The position numbers were made by a program, and so were the translations under genes. Positions 8,647 to 16,685 of a DNA stretch of 64,000 nt are shown one piece after another. Where the stretch lies: positions 14,737 through 78,736 of the forward strand of contig JAEZJV010000013.1 in assembly GCA_023415635.1 (NCBI GenBank), read 5' to 3'. The notes under the pieces are model-generated. The model was not told the origin of the DNA. It worked only from the letters and a program-made list of their open reading frames with translations, and did no database searches. The stretch is from Bacillota bacterium (lineage in GTDB: Bacteria > Bacillota > Clostridia > Lachnospirales > Lachnospiraceae). Position 1 is the stretch's first letter. Every line of letters starts with the position of its first letter.

Positions 8647-9159
8647 ATGAAAAGATTGATTACAGAGGCTCTACGAAATCAATTTGACTCGACTTATCAC
8701 ATGGCGCGTGTCCTTATAAAAGTTTGTCCAAAAGAAATCTGGGAGACTTCCTATAACGGGGTACCATTTTGGCAGCAAGTCTTTCATTATGTGTATTATA
8801 TTGATTTTTGGATGCGTAAAAAGTATGATGACAGTGAGTGGCGTACTATGATTTTTGATGATGCCTATACCACTGACCTATATGCAGACAGCTATGAAGG
8901 ATTATTTATCCAACAGGATATAATGCTGGAGTATCTTGATGCAATACAAGTAAAAACATCTGGTATTTTTGAAGATTTGGATGATGAGAAATTGAGTCTT
9001 TCAGTTTTTGGCAATGAACCGCAGTTTACTTATATGGATGTAATTCTTGGACAAATCAGACATATCATGTATAACATTGGATACCTTAATGGTATATTGC
9101 GTGAATTGGGGCTTCCTGAATCTGACTGGTATTCCTATAATGAGCCGGAAGGTTCTTAA
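8647..9159 (+). CDS. DinB-like four-helix protein
   Basis: 170 residues, helical. It opens with LRNQFDSTYHMARVLIKVC, continues with FWQQVFHYVYYIDFWM and ends with VILGQIRHIMYNIGYLNGIL. The spaced His residues in FHYVYYIDFW and IRHIMYNIGY fit the metal-binding positions of the DinB/YfiT-like superfamily, whose Firmicute members include bacillithiol-dependent transferases and many proteins of unknown role. Possibly co-transcribed with the HAD gene that starts 36 bp downstream. Confidence 0.65.
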   Translation: MKRLITEALRNQFDSTYHMARVLIKVCPKEIWETSYNGVPFWQQVFHYVYYIDFWMRKKYDDSEWRTMIFDDAYTTDLYADSYEGLFIQQDIMLEYLDAIQVKTSGIFEDLDDEKLSLSVFGNEPQFTYMDVILGQIRHIMYNIGYLNGILRELGLPESDWYSYNEPEGS

Positions 9160-9195
9160 TATTCCAATATGGGAATGATTAAGGAGAGGAAAAGG

Positions 9196-9870
9196 ATGAC
9201 ACGAGCAGTAATTTTTGATATGTTTGAAACTTTAGTAACACATTATAATAGTCCACTATATTTTGGGAAGCAGATGGCATATGACGCGGGAATTTTAGAA
9301 GATAAATTTCAGAAAATTTGGCAGCTGACTGAGTATGATCGCACTATAGGAAAATTAACATTAGAAGAAGCATTAGAAATAATTCTCAGGGAAAATCATT
9401 GTTATTCTGAAACACTTTTAATGCAAATTGTAACTAAACGAATAACAGCAAAAGAAGAGTGCTTTAGTCATTTGCATAATGAGATTATTCCATTACTTTC
9501 AACATTGAAGAAGAGGGGATTTTTAGTTGGATTAATAAGTAACTGTTTTTCAGAGGAGGCAGAGATAATTCGAAGAAGTGAACTGGTTCCATATTTCGAT
9601 ACTATTTATCTTTCATATGAACAGAGAATTCAAAAACCAGAAGAAGAGATATTTAAAAGATGTATGGAAGACTTATCTGTGAAGCCGGAGGAATGTATAT
9701 ATGTAGGAGACGGAGGGAGTGAAGAGCTGGAAACAGCTAGAAGACTAGGGATGGTGGCAGTACAAGCTACTTGGTATTTACAAGAAGGAACAGCCCAGCC
9801 TTCAAATAGAAAGCATGACTTCATGCATATGGAAAATCCGCTTGAGGTGTTGAATATTATAAACATTTAA
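9196..9870 (+). CDS. HAD-superfamily hydrolase
   Basis: 224-residue haloacid-dehalogenase-type phosphatase. Motif I is VIFDMFETLV (the usual second Asp of DxD is replaced: DMFET), motif II is VGLISNCF, the motif III Lys lies in EQRIQKPEEEIF and motif IV is CIYVGDGGSEELE. A helical cap lies between motifs I and II. An earlier ATG at 9169 lacks a ribosome site; AAGGAG at 9181-9186 fits the ATG at 9196. The DMFET variant also occurs in FCP/HAD-IA members with Glu at this place, so activity may be altered. Substrate unknown. Confidence 0.85.
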   Translation: MTRAVIFDMFETLVTHYNSPLYFGKQMAYDAGILEDKFQKIWQLTEYDRTIGKLTLEEALEIILRENHCYSETLLMQIVTKRITAKEECFSHLHNEIIPLLSTLKKRGFLVGLISNCFSEEAEIIRRSELVPYFDTIYLSYEQRIQKPEEEIFKRCMEDLSVKPEECIYVGDGGSEELETARRLGMVAVQATWYLQEGTAQPSNRKHDFMHMENPLEVLNIINI

Positions 9871-10075
9871 GCTATTGAAGTTGATAGTTCATAGAGTTAA
9901 TACGCTAGTTTTTTTGATATATGATATTATTTATTGATATTTATGAATCGAGAAGTATAACCAACTTCCCATTATGTTTATTAAGATTATTAAGATTTTG
10001 TGTTTTCAAAATTGCCAACAGATTTAAAATGAAGATTATTTATATTTGACGAAAGAAAGAAAATAGGTGAATATT

Positions 10076-10549
10076 ATGGTTGAAACAATATATTTTGCAG
10101 GTGGCTGTCTTTGGGGTGTACAAGCATTTATCAAAACATTAAAAGGTGTTATTAATACTCAAGCAGGAAGAGCAAATGGATATTCAAATACTCTCGAAGG
10201 TGAGTATGATGGTTATGCTGAGTGCGTAAAATTAGAATTTGACACTGAAATTGTAACTGTTTCTCAATTGATGGATTATTTTTTTGAGATTATAGATCCT
10301 TACAGTGTGAATAAACAAGGAAACGATGTTGGAAAAAAATACCGTACAGGTGTATATAGTAAAGTGCCTCGACATTTGGAAGATGCTAAGAATTACATAA
10401 CAGAAAGAGCAGATAGGGATAAAATTGTAGTGGAAGTCCTTCCGCTTATGAATTACATTAAAAGTGCAGATGAACATCAAGATAGATTAGACAGGTGCCC
10501 TAATGACTATTGCCATATTCCAAAAGAGTTATTATACAAATATTTATAA
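10076..10549 (+). CDS. msrA: Peptide-methionine (S)-S-oxide reductase MsrA
   Basis: 157 residues. The catalytic motif is GGCLWGVQ near residue 9 (the family usually has GCFWG). YDGYAECVKLEFD, EIIDPYSVNKQGNDVGKKYR and the late DEHQDRLDRCPNDYCH, which carries two further Cys that may recycle the enzyme, also match the family. It reduces S-methionine sulfoxide in proteins and free methionine. A GTG at 10067 is possible, but AGGTGA at 10065-10070 sits correctly for the ATG at 10076. Monocistronic; no msrB is seen nearby. Confidence 0.9.
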   Translation: MVETIYFAGGCLWGVQAFIKTLKGVINTQAGRANGYSNTLEGEYDGYAECVKLEFDTEIVTVSQLMDYFFEIIDPYSVNKQGNDVGKKYRTGVYSKVPRHLEDAKNYITERADRDKIVVEVLPLMNYIKSADEHQDRLDRCPNDYCHIPKELLYKYL

Positions 10550-10840
10550 CCTGCTATTATAAGCATAATGAAGTCAACAAATTCTATCTTTCAAGCACTC
10601 GAATGGTCCTATGTCAAGATTTAGTATAAGTTAAAATTAGAAAATAATCCTCACTGGGATACTCCCTATTCTCGATCCATTCTATTTACACTAGAAAGAG
10701 AAAAGCTTATCAAAAGAGAGTAAAAACAAGAAAATCAGAATAAAATAATCGGGTTTTCACATACAACTTATATCGCTTTTATAATAAGATTTTATTTGCA
10801 TTTATACGTACCAGAGTACTTGATAATAATGAGTAACATT
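10550..10840. other. 291-bp AT-rich region with a possible gene remnant
   Basis: A 51-codon frame (10568-10723) broken by one in-frame TAG at 10622 has a weak winged-helix-like flavour (NNPHW..., LEREKLIKRE). I cannot assign it. Nothing else is recognised. Confidence 0.3.
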
Positions 10841-11068
10841 TTATTTTATTTCATTATTATTTTGAGTTTCATCAGATTTAACTTTTATTGCCTCTTCTTT
10901 TGAAGCTATATTTTGCATTTGAGCAGCAGCCGTTAACATTAGGCTACCTACTGCAACAATAAGATTTCCGAGAACATTGAGCTCATCTGCACTTTTACCT
11001 TCTGAAAGTGAAATGGCAAGTGCACTTGCCAGAACCAATAAATCATTAGGACATAGATTATCAATCAT
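10841..11068 (-). CDS. Small conserved hypothetical protein (75 aa)
   Basis: Family not recognised by function. The sequence has an ordered N-terminal half (NDLLVLASALAISLSEGKS), a hydrophobic helix VLGNLIVAVGSLMLTAAAQ that could be membrane-embedded or amphipathic, and a polar disordered tail. GGTGG lies upstream of the ATG. Similar short proteins appear to be widespread in Clostridia, but that is from memory and not verified here. It lies on the strand opposite to the neighbouring msrA and arsR genes. Confidence 0.6.
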   Translation of the reverse strand: MIDNLCPNDLLVLASALAISLSEGKSADELNVLGNLIVAVGSLMLTAAAQMQNIASKEEAIKVKSDETQNNNEIK

Positions 11069-11233
11069 CTCATTATTCCACCATATTTAATAATAAAATA
11101 TAATAAAATGTATGAGTTTAATTTGTAAATTGTGATAATTATTTTATAAAATAGAAAAAAAACACTGCCAGACAGAAGAGCAAAGATCAACTTCAAAATA
11201 TTATTTCGAGACATGGTACCTAAAGTATTAATC

Positions 11234-11264
11234 AGCATATAATATGCATATATGCTCATATAAT
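11234..11264 (+). promoter_or_regulatory. Putative ArsR operator and -10 box of the ars operon
   Basis: Inverted repeat AGCATAT (11234-11240) and ATATGCT (11250-11256) with a 9-bp centre that is itself nearly palindromic, followed directly by TATAAT (11259-11264). ArsR repressors typically bind such imperfect AT-rich dyads over their own promoter. The -35 is poor. Confidence 0.5.
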
Positions 11265-11287
11265 TATATAAAGAAAGGGGTGGGAAT

Positions 11288-11617
11288 ATGGTTGATATAT
11301 TTAAAGCCTTGTCAGAGGAGAGTAGGCTACGAATATTAGCTATGCTACTGGAAAGAGAAATGTGTGTCTGCGAAATAGAAATCTGCTTAAATATGACTCA
11401 ATCCAATGCATCTAGGCATCTGACCTTACTTAAGAAAAGTGGTATATTGGAAAGCTATAAAATGGCTCAATGGGCATATTATCGAATTGATGACAATTTT
11501 AAAAAGGAAAATATGGACCTTTGGAATTACTTACAGAAAAAGCTAAAAGAAATGCCAACTTATAAGGTGGATTGTAAGGAATGTGCTAAATGTAAAGGTT
11601 TAAATCTTTGTAAATAA
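11288..11617 (+). CDS. arsR: ArsR/SmtB family arsenite-responsive repressor
   Basis: 109 residues with a winged helix-turn-helix. The alpha-3 metal motif is present as EMCVCEIEICLN (the ELCVCDL-type CxC of arsenite sensors, near residues 25-30), and the recognition helix is QSNASRHLTLLKKSGIL. Extra Cys pairs in the tail (CKECAKCKGLNLC) may add As(III) ligands. It is the first gene of arsR-acr3-arsD-arsA, with GGGGTGG as ribosome site. It should derepress the operon on As(III)/Sb(III) binding. Confidence 0.93.
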   Translation: MVDIFKALSEESRLRILAMLLEREMCVCEIEICLNMTQSNASRHLTLLKKSGILESYKMAQWAYYRIDDNFKKENMDLWNYLQKKLKEMPTYKVDCKECAKCKGLNLCK

Positions 11618-11666
11618 CCAAGACGGACAATAAGTACCTATATATGAAAGAAAGAAGGATTTTATT

Positions 11667-12833
11667 ATGAGTAAAAAAGAAACACAAGGTATTTCATTTT
11701 TTGAAAAATACTTAACTATTTGGGTAGCCCTATGTATGGCTATAGGTATATTAATCGGAAAGTTTTTGCCGGGCATACCTAGTTTTCTAGAGAAACTGGA
11801 GTATTCTGGACAAAACATTCCAATCGCAGTACTTATTTGGATTATGATATATCCAATGATGTTGAAGATTGATTTTAAATCTATCAAAAATGTAGGAAAA
11901 CATCCGGCGGGCATCCTAATATCAAGTGGTGCCAGCTGGATCATTAAGCCTTTTCTTATGTTTGGCTTAGCATCTTTATTTTTACAGGTAATTTTTAGTT
12001 CTATTCTTCCGGCAGACTTAGCAAAGGATTTTGTAACAGGAGCAGTTTTATTAGGAACAGCACCCTGTACTGCGATGGTATTTGTCTGGAGTACACTAAC
12101 GAAAGGTGATCCTGCTCATACACTTGTTCAGGTTTCAGTCAATGACTTACTTATTTTGGTACTGTTTGTTCCGATCGTTCAGTTACTACTTGGTGTGAAC
12201 AACGTAGAATTACCTTTAAGTATACTTATTTTTTCAGTTGTTTTATTTGTGGTTGTACCACTAACTGGAGGCTTCCTATCACGAGTTCTTATCATTAAGA
12301 AAAAGGGAGAAGAATACTTTACACAGAAATTTGTTACTAAGTTTGAGGGTGTAACGACTATAGGGTTGCTCCTAACTCTTGTAATAATATTTACTTTCCA
12401 AGGTAATATTCTATTAGAAAAACCACTCTATGTACTGTTGATCGCTGTACCACTTATTTTACAGAATGTTATTTCTGCAAATTTAACCTATTTTGTATGT
12501 AAAGTAGCTAAGCTTCCTCATAATATTGCTGCACCTGCATCCTTAATTGCAGCATCTGACTTTTTTGAATTATCAGTAGCAGTTGCAATTGCACTCTTTG
12601 GTCCGGAATCTCCGGTTGTTCTTGCTTGTACAGTTGGTGTCCTTACGGAAGTACCAGTTATGCTATTACTTGTTAAAATTATTAATAAGACAAAACATTG
12701 GTTCCCAGCTGCTAATTATATTGCACATAATGAAATGATTGAAGAAACAGAAGCAAGTGAAGTATCTGATACAATTGGAGAAGCTGAGGCAAATGAAGTA
12801 ACTGAACCAATAGAAGTAACTGAAACAAAATAA
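11667..12833 (+). CDS. acr3: ACR3-family arsenite efflux transporter
   Basis: 388 residues with about ten membrane helices of the BASS/ACR3 type. The signature LLGTAPCTAMVFVWSTL carries the essential membrane Cys (near residue 137), and VSVNDLLILVLFVP follows. Unlike most ACR3 proteins it has a ~30-residue acidic tail built of Glu/Ser/Thr/Val repeats (EASEVSD, EANEVTE, IEVTETK). It exports As(OH)3 and probably works with the ArsA ATPase encoded downstream. It lies 49 bp after arsR; the ribosome site is AAGAAGGA. Confidence 0.93.
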   Translation: MSKKETQGISFFEKYLTIWVALCMAIGILIGKFLPGIPSFLEKLEYSGQNIPIAVLIWIMIYPMMLKIDFKSIKNVGKHPAGILISSGASWIIKPFLMFGLASLFLQVIFSSILPADLAKDFVTGAVLLGTAPCTAMVFVWSTLTKGDPAHTLVQVSVNDLLILVLFVPIVQLLLGVNNVELPLSILIFSVVLFVVVPLTGGFLSRVLIIKKKGEEYFTQKFVTKFEGVTTIGLLLTLVIIFTFQGNILLEKPLYVLLIAVPLILQNVISANLTYFVCKVAKLPHNIAAPASLIAASDFFELSVAVAIALFGPESPVVLACTVGVLTEVPVMLLLVKIINKTKHWFPAANYIAHNEMIEETEASEVSDTIGEAEANEVTEPIEVTETK

Positions 12834-12857
12834 TAAAGAAAGAATGGAGAAATTAAT

Positions 12858-13313
12858 ATGAAAAATATGCAAATTTTTGAGCCTGCAATGTGCTGCGCAA
12901 CCGGATTATGTGGAGTAGGAGTTGATCCTGAACTCTTAAGAATTTCAACAGTACTTAATACACTGGAGAAGAATGATTTAGTGGTGGCCAGATTTAATTT
13001 GACCAATGCACCCCAGGAGTTTATTACAAACAAAGCAGTAAATACTTTCATCAAGGAAAAGGGTGTTGACGGATTGCCAATCACCGTATTAGATGGTGAG
13101 ATTGTAATAACAGGAAGATATCCTACCAATGAAGAATTTGTTAAACTTCTAAATATCCCAAGGAGTTATGTAGGCGAACAACCAAAGGTAGCTAAAGCTA
13201 CAATAACAAAAAGCAGCGGATGCGGCTGTTCAGGCGGAAACTGTTCAGATGGAAGCTGCATTAAGGAAAATGATATAGACCAACCCCAAATACAAAGTGT
13301 TAATAATGAGTAG
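12858..13313 (+). CDS. arsD: Arsenical metallochaperone ArsD
   Basis: 151 residues. Thioredoxin-like ArsD with the As(III)-binding Cys triad in EPAMCCATGLCGVG (Cys near 11, 12 and 17). ArsD hands As(III) to ArsA and can repress weakly. A C-terminal extension contains a second Cys cluster, SSGCGCSGGNCSDGSC (five Cys), that could hold further metalloid. It lies 24 bp after acr3, with GGAG as ribosome site. Confidence 0.93.
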   Translation: MKNMQIFEPAMCCATGLCGVGVDPELLRISTVLNTLEKNDLVVARFNLTNAPQEFITNKAVNTFIKEKGVDGLPITVLDGEIVITGRYPTNEEFVKLLNIPRSYVGEQPKVAKATITKSSGCGCSGGNCSDGSCIKENDIDQPQIQSVNNE

Positions 13314-13372
13314 AAAATTATAAATATATACAAAAATAGGTGGCAGATGATACGGAAAGGATAGGTTATTAT

Positions 13373-15109
13373 ATGAACGATTTTGATCCTCTGAAAATAG
13401 AACTGACGAAATACTTATTCTATACAGGTAAAGGAGGCGTAGGTAAGACTTCTACAGCTTGTGCAACTGCAGTATTATTAGCGGATAGTGGCAGAAAAGT
13501 CTTGTTAATCAGTACAGATCCGGCCTCTAATCTACAGGATGTATTTGGTACAGATCTTAATAATAAAGGAGTTCCGATTGATGAGGTACCTAATCTGGTA
13601 GTTGCTAATCTTGATCCGATTTTAGCGGCTGCTGAATATCGTGAAAGTGTAATTGCACCTTATCGAGGGCTATTACCTGATACCGTACTTAACAATATGG
13701 AAGAGCAATTATCGGGCTCCTGTACAGTTGAGATTGCGGCTTTTAACGAGTTTTCTAAATTTATAACGGATGAAAAAATACAGGAAGATTATGATTATGT
13801 GATTTTTGATACCGCACCAACCGGACACACTCTAAGAATGCTACAGTTACCTTCCGCATGGAGTAATTTTATTAGTGAAAATACTCACGGAGCATCTTGC
13901 CTTGGCCAGCTTTCAGGTCTGGAAAGCAAGAAAGAAATTTATAAGAATGCAGTGGAAACATTGGCGAATGGATCACTTACAACATTAATCTTAGTATCGC
14001 GTCCCGAAGAAACACCCTTAAAAGAAGCAGAAAGAGCTTCTAAAGAACTTTCTGAAATTGGAGTAAGTAATCAAACATTGATAATCAATGGCATCTTAAC
14101 TTCTTATGACGATGATATTTCTATGGGATTGTATAAAAAGCAACAGAGGGCGCTTGCTAACATACCTGAGGGTCTAAAGAATATAGTGACACTTACCATT
14201 CCACTGAGAGCTTATAACATAACCGGAATTGATAATATTAGGGCGCTACTTCACAAAGACAGCTATATGATACGTGAGGAGACGGTTAACGCCAGTGTTA
14301 TTCCGCAATTGAAAGATGTTATTGAGGATCTTTATCATACTAATAAAAAAGTTATTTTTACAATGGGTAAAGGTGGGGTAGGAAAAACTACGATTGCAGC
14401 ATCAATTGCTCTTGGTTTAGCTGCAAAAGGAAAGAAAGTACATTTGACAACCACAGATCCTGCAGCTCATCTTAAATTTGTCATTAAGGAGAACGGTGGT
14501 ATTACAATGAGTCATATAGATGAAAAGGAAGAGCTCAAAAAGTATCAGGAGGAAGTTCTTTCAAAGGCTAGAGAAACCATGTCAGAGGAAGATATCGCCT
14601 ATGTAGAAGAGGATTTAAGATCTCCATGTACGCAAGAAATAGCCGTATTTAGAGCATTTGCTGAAATTGTTGATAAAGCAGAGGATCAAATTGTGGTGAT
14701 TGATACAGCACCTACCGGGCATACATTATTATTATTAGATTCCACTCAAAGTTATAACCAGGAGATTAAGCGCTCCAATGGTGATATACCGGAAGCAGCT
14801 AAGAAACTATTACCAAGACTACGTAACGCTGCCGAAACCGAGGTAATTATAGTAACTTTGGCTGAAACAACTCCTGTATACGAGGCATTACGACTGGAGG
14901 AGGATTTGAAACGTGCTAAAATAGCTACGAAGTGGTGGGTTATCAATTCCTCGTTATATCAAACAGGAACGACAAATCAAATGTTATCTGCAAAAGCCAC
15001 TAATGAAATTGAATGGATCAATAAAGTAGATGCTCATTCTAACGGCAATTTTGCATTAATAAGCTGGAGTGCCGATGAGATTAAAGGAGATAAATTATTG
15101 GAACTATAA
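13373..15109 (+). CDS. arsA: Arsenite-stimulated ATPase ArsA
   Basis: 578 residues, two homologous ATPase halves. Each has a deviant Walker A (YTGKGGVGKTS near residue 18; TMGKGGVGKTT near 331) and a DTAPTGHTL signature (IFDTAPTGHTL, VIDTAPTGHTL). The three metalloid-binding Cys are all present in context: SGSCTVEIAAF, GASCLGQLSGL and RSPCTQEIAVF. It energises As(III) export by the membrane carrier. A GTG at 13340 is possible, but the alignment of N-termini and the AAAGGATAGG upstream favour the ATG at 13373. Confidence 0.93.
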   Translation: MNDFDPLKIELTKYLFYTGKGGVGKTSTACATAVLLADSGRKVLLISTDPASNLQDVFGTDLNNKGVPIDEVPNLVVANLDPILAAAEYRESVIAPYRGLLPDTVLNNMEEQLSGSCTVEIAAFNEFSKFITDEKIQEDYDYVIFDTAPTGHTLRMLQLPSAWSNFISENTHGASCLGQLSGLESKKEIYKNAVETLANGSLTTLILVSRPEETPLKEAERASKELSEIGVSNQTLIINGILTSYDDDISMGLYKKQQRALANIPEGLKNIVTLTIPLRAYNITGIDNIRALLHKDSYMIREETVNASVIPQLKDVIEDLYHTNKKVIFTMGKGGVGKTTIAASIALGLAAKGKKVHLTTTDPAAHLKFVIKENGGITMSHIDEKEELKKYQEEVLSKARETMSEEDIAYVEEDLRSPCTQEIAVFRAFAEIVDKAEDQIVVIDTAPTGHTLLLLDSTQSYNQEIKRSNGDIPEAAKKLLPRLRNAAETEVIIVTLAETTPVYEALRLEEDLKRAKIATKWWVINSSLYQTGTTNQMLSAKATNEIEWINKVDAHSNGNFALISWSADEIKGDKLLEL

Positions 15110-15117
15110 AAATGAAT

Positions 15118-15150
15118 GGGCTGCTGTATACTAAAGACGTACAGCAGCCC
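15118..15150. terminator. Bidirectional terminator between convergent ars units
   Basis: GGGCTGCTGTA (15118-15128) pairs with TACAGCAGCCC (15140-15150), 11-bp stem and 11-base loop. It lies between arsA and the 3' end of the opposing permease gene. Flanks are A/T-rich but lack a long T run. Confidence 0.7.
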
Positions 15151-15201
15151 ATAATTTATATTAATTAAATAGGTATCATCACATAATAGAAGTAAGATTT
15201 T

Positions 15202-16236
15202 CTATAGGCCTAGCATCAGAAGGAAGTCATATAAGTATCCTAATATATTGGAAAATATTAAAAAGTAGACAATATATAATGCAATTGCTTTTTTTCGCAT
15301 GATTGTCATTAAACCCGCAATTACGCCTGCACTGGTGCCGGGACCAGTAATCATGAATGCAAGAAGTGCTCCCTGACTTGCTCCACCTGCTATCAAAGCA
15401 TTTATGATTGGAATAGAAGAGGAACCGCTCACATATAAAGGCAAACCGACTAATGATAACAATGGTACTGCAAATATATTACCTGATCCCATATATTTCA
15501 TTATGAGATCGGCTGGTACAAATTTGTTTATAATAAAGCCTATTGCTGCAAATACTGAGAAGTATAAAAGAACCTGTTTGATACCAACATTATAAAATAC
15601 CTTAATGAGTTCTTTAAGTTTGAATTTTTCAACGAAGCTTTGTTCTTTTACCACTGCAGTTTCACATGAACAGGATTCAGCAACACTTGCATTACAACAT
15701 GAACTTCTTGGGGCTTCAACAGATGCTGAATTGCAGCATGCATCTGTAGATACAGGAGCACAACATGAGGAAACTGGTTTGCTATCGGCAAATCTAGCTT
15801 GGCCGTCAAGAAAATGAGTTTTCTTTTCAATAAAATGTGTAATATATCCCGAACCAAGACCGATAATAATTGAAGCTACTGTCAACGCTACAGCGAATTT
15901 TACGCTGATAATACCTGAATACAATATGAATTCATCAGGGCTCATCAAAGGTGATGAAGTGAGAAAAGCCATTATTGGGCCCCAAGGTAATGCCGTTGTC
16001 ATCATTGCTACAATAACTGCCATAGTGCCGCAGGCACAGAAGGGGGTAAATGCACCGAAGCTTACACTACCGATGATAGAGGCACCTTTCTTTTTCATAA
16101 TTGCGCGCCGCATTTTCTCGGGATCTACATAAACGGTGATTGCTGCAGCAACCAATATACCGAATAGGAGTATCAGGGAATTGTGTGCCAGTGTGCGTAG
16201 AACATAAATCAGAGTTTCTTTTAATAGATTTAACAT
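15202..16236 (-). CDS. arsP: ArsP-type permease with Cys-rich cytoplasmic loop
   Basis: 344 residues, about eight membrane helices of the DUF318/PF03773 permease family. The first bundle has the signature FTPFCACGTMAV followed by FLTSSPLMSPDEF; the second has GLPLYVSGSSSIPI and FMITGPGTSAG. The two bundles are joined by a loop (residues ~153-200) with eight Cys, three of them as CC pairs. ArsP exports trivalent organoarsenicals such as methylarsenite; other members have unknown substrates, so arsP is a probable rather than certain name. AGGAGG ribosome site. It is under the upstream ArsR. Confidence 0.82.
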   Translation of the reverse strand: MLNLLKETLIYVLRTLAHNSLILLFGILVAAAITVYVDPEKMRRAIMKKKGASIIGSVSFGAFTPFCACGTMAVIVAMMTTALPWGPIMAFLTSSPLMSPDEFILYSGIISVKFAVALTVASIIIGLGSGYITHFIEKKTHFLDGQARFADSKPVSSCCAPVSTDACCNSASVEAPRSSCCNASVAESCSCETAVVKEQSFVEKFKLKELIKVFYNVGIKQVLLYFSVFAAIGFIINKFVPADLIMKYMGSGNIFAVPLLSLVGLPLYVSGSSSIPIINALIAGGASQGALLAFMITGPGTSAGVIAGLMTIMRKKAIALYIVYFLIFSNILGYLYDFLLMLGL

Positions 16237-16255
16237 AATATATCCTCCTTGATTA

Positions 16256-16271
16256 ATCGTATTTATACGAT
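16256..16271 (-). promoter_or_regulatory. Second ArsR operator copy, before the permease gene
   Basis: ATCGTA-TTTA-TACGAT repeats the core of the palindrome in the arsR promoter (16660-16679). It lies after a terminator and 20 bp upstream of the permease start, so the permease can probably be regulated on its own. Confidence 0.65.
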
Positions 16272-16281
16272 ATAACTGACT

Positions 16282-16317
16282 AAAAAAATGGGCTGCATGC
16301 TATTTACAGTCGCAGCC
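16282..16317 (-). terminator. Terminator overlapping the end of the second arsR gene
   Basis: On the minus strand GGCTGC (16317-16312) pairs with GCAGCC (16296-16291), then CA and seven T (16288-16282). The stem includes the last codons and stop of arsR. It would reduce read-through into the permease gene. Confidence 0.6.
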
Positions 16318-16623
16318 ACTCTGTGCGAGATCTTCAGATAATCCTTTCAGCAATCCATCAATTACTTCTTGATTCAAGAAAAAGCACGTCCATTGACCTC
16401 GTTTCTCTTTTTTGATAATTTCTGCATCCAATAGGACTTTAATATGCTGCGATACAGTCGATTGTGCAAGACCAGTTGCCTTTACTACATCACCTACACT
16501 GATACCATTTTCATAATATTCAATCCTATTGCAGCAGGTGGCTATTGATTTATTCTGTAAGGACTTTACAATTTGATATCTTACTTCATTACCAAGTGCA
16601 TCGCATATCTTAGATATATTCAT
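16300..16623 (-). CDS. arsR: ArsR family regulator of the permease
   Basis: 107 residues. Winged-helix fold with recognition helix LAQSTVSQHIKVLLDAEII. Instead of the CVC motif it has ATCCNRIEYYENGISV near residues 28-43 and a C-terminal SGCDCK, so the metalloid site differs from that of the first ArsR. It probably binds thiol-seeking arsenicals through CC and CxC pairs. AGGAG ribosome site. Its own promoter (16657-16685) has the operator filling the spacer, and the same palindrome is repeated before the permease. Confidence 0.9.
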   Translation of the reverse strand: MNISKICDALGNEVRYQIVKSLQNKSIATCCNRIEYYENGISVGDVVKATGLAQSTVSQHIKVLLDAEIIKKEKRGQWTCFFLNQEVIDGLLKGLSEDLAQSGCDCK

Positions 16624-16656
16624 AGGTATTCACTCCTGTATTGTATTTCTGAAAAT

Positions 16657-16685
16657 AATATATCGTAAAAATACGATATTGTCAA
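16657..16685 (-). promoter_or_regulatory. Autoregulated arsR promoter with operator in the spacer
   Basis: On the minus strand TTGACA (16685-16680), 17 bp, TATATT (16662-16657). The spacer is the palindrome ATATCGTA-AAAA-TACGATAT (16660-16679), so a bound repressor would block both boxes. Confidence 0.88.

Noticed and set aside
10568..10723. Broken frame after msrA resembling a winged-helix end
   Set aside because: Resemblance is too short and weak to name a family; noted only in the intergenic entry.
11065..11259. 64-codon minus-strand frame overlapping the start of the small 75-aa protein gene
   Set aside because: Hydrophobic and AT-driven, covers the ars operator region, no family resemblance; a chance frame is more likely.
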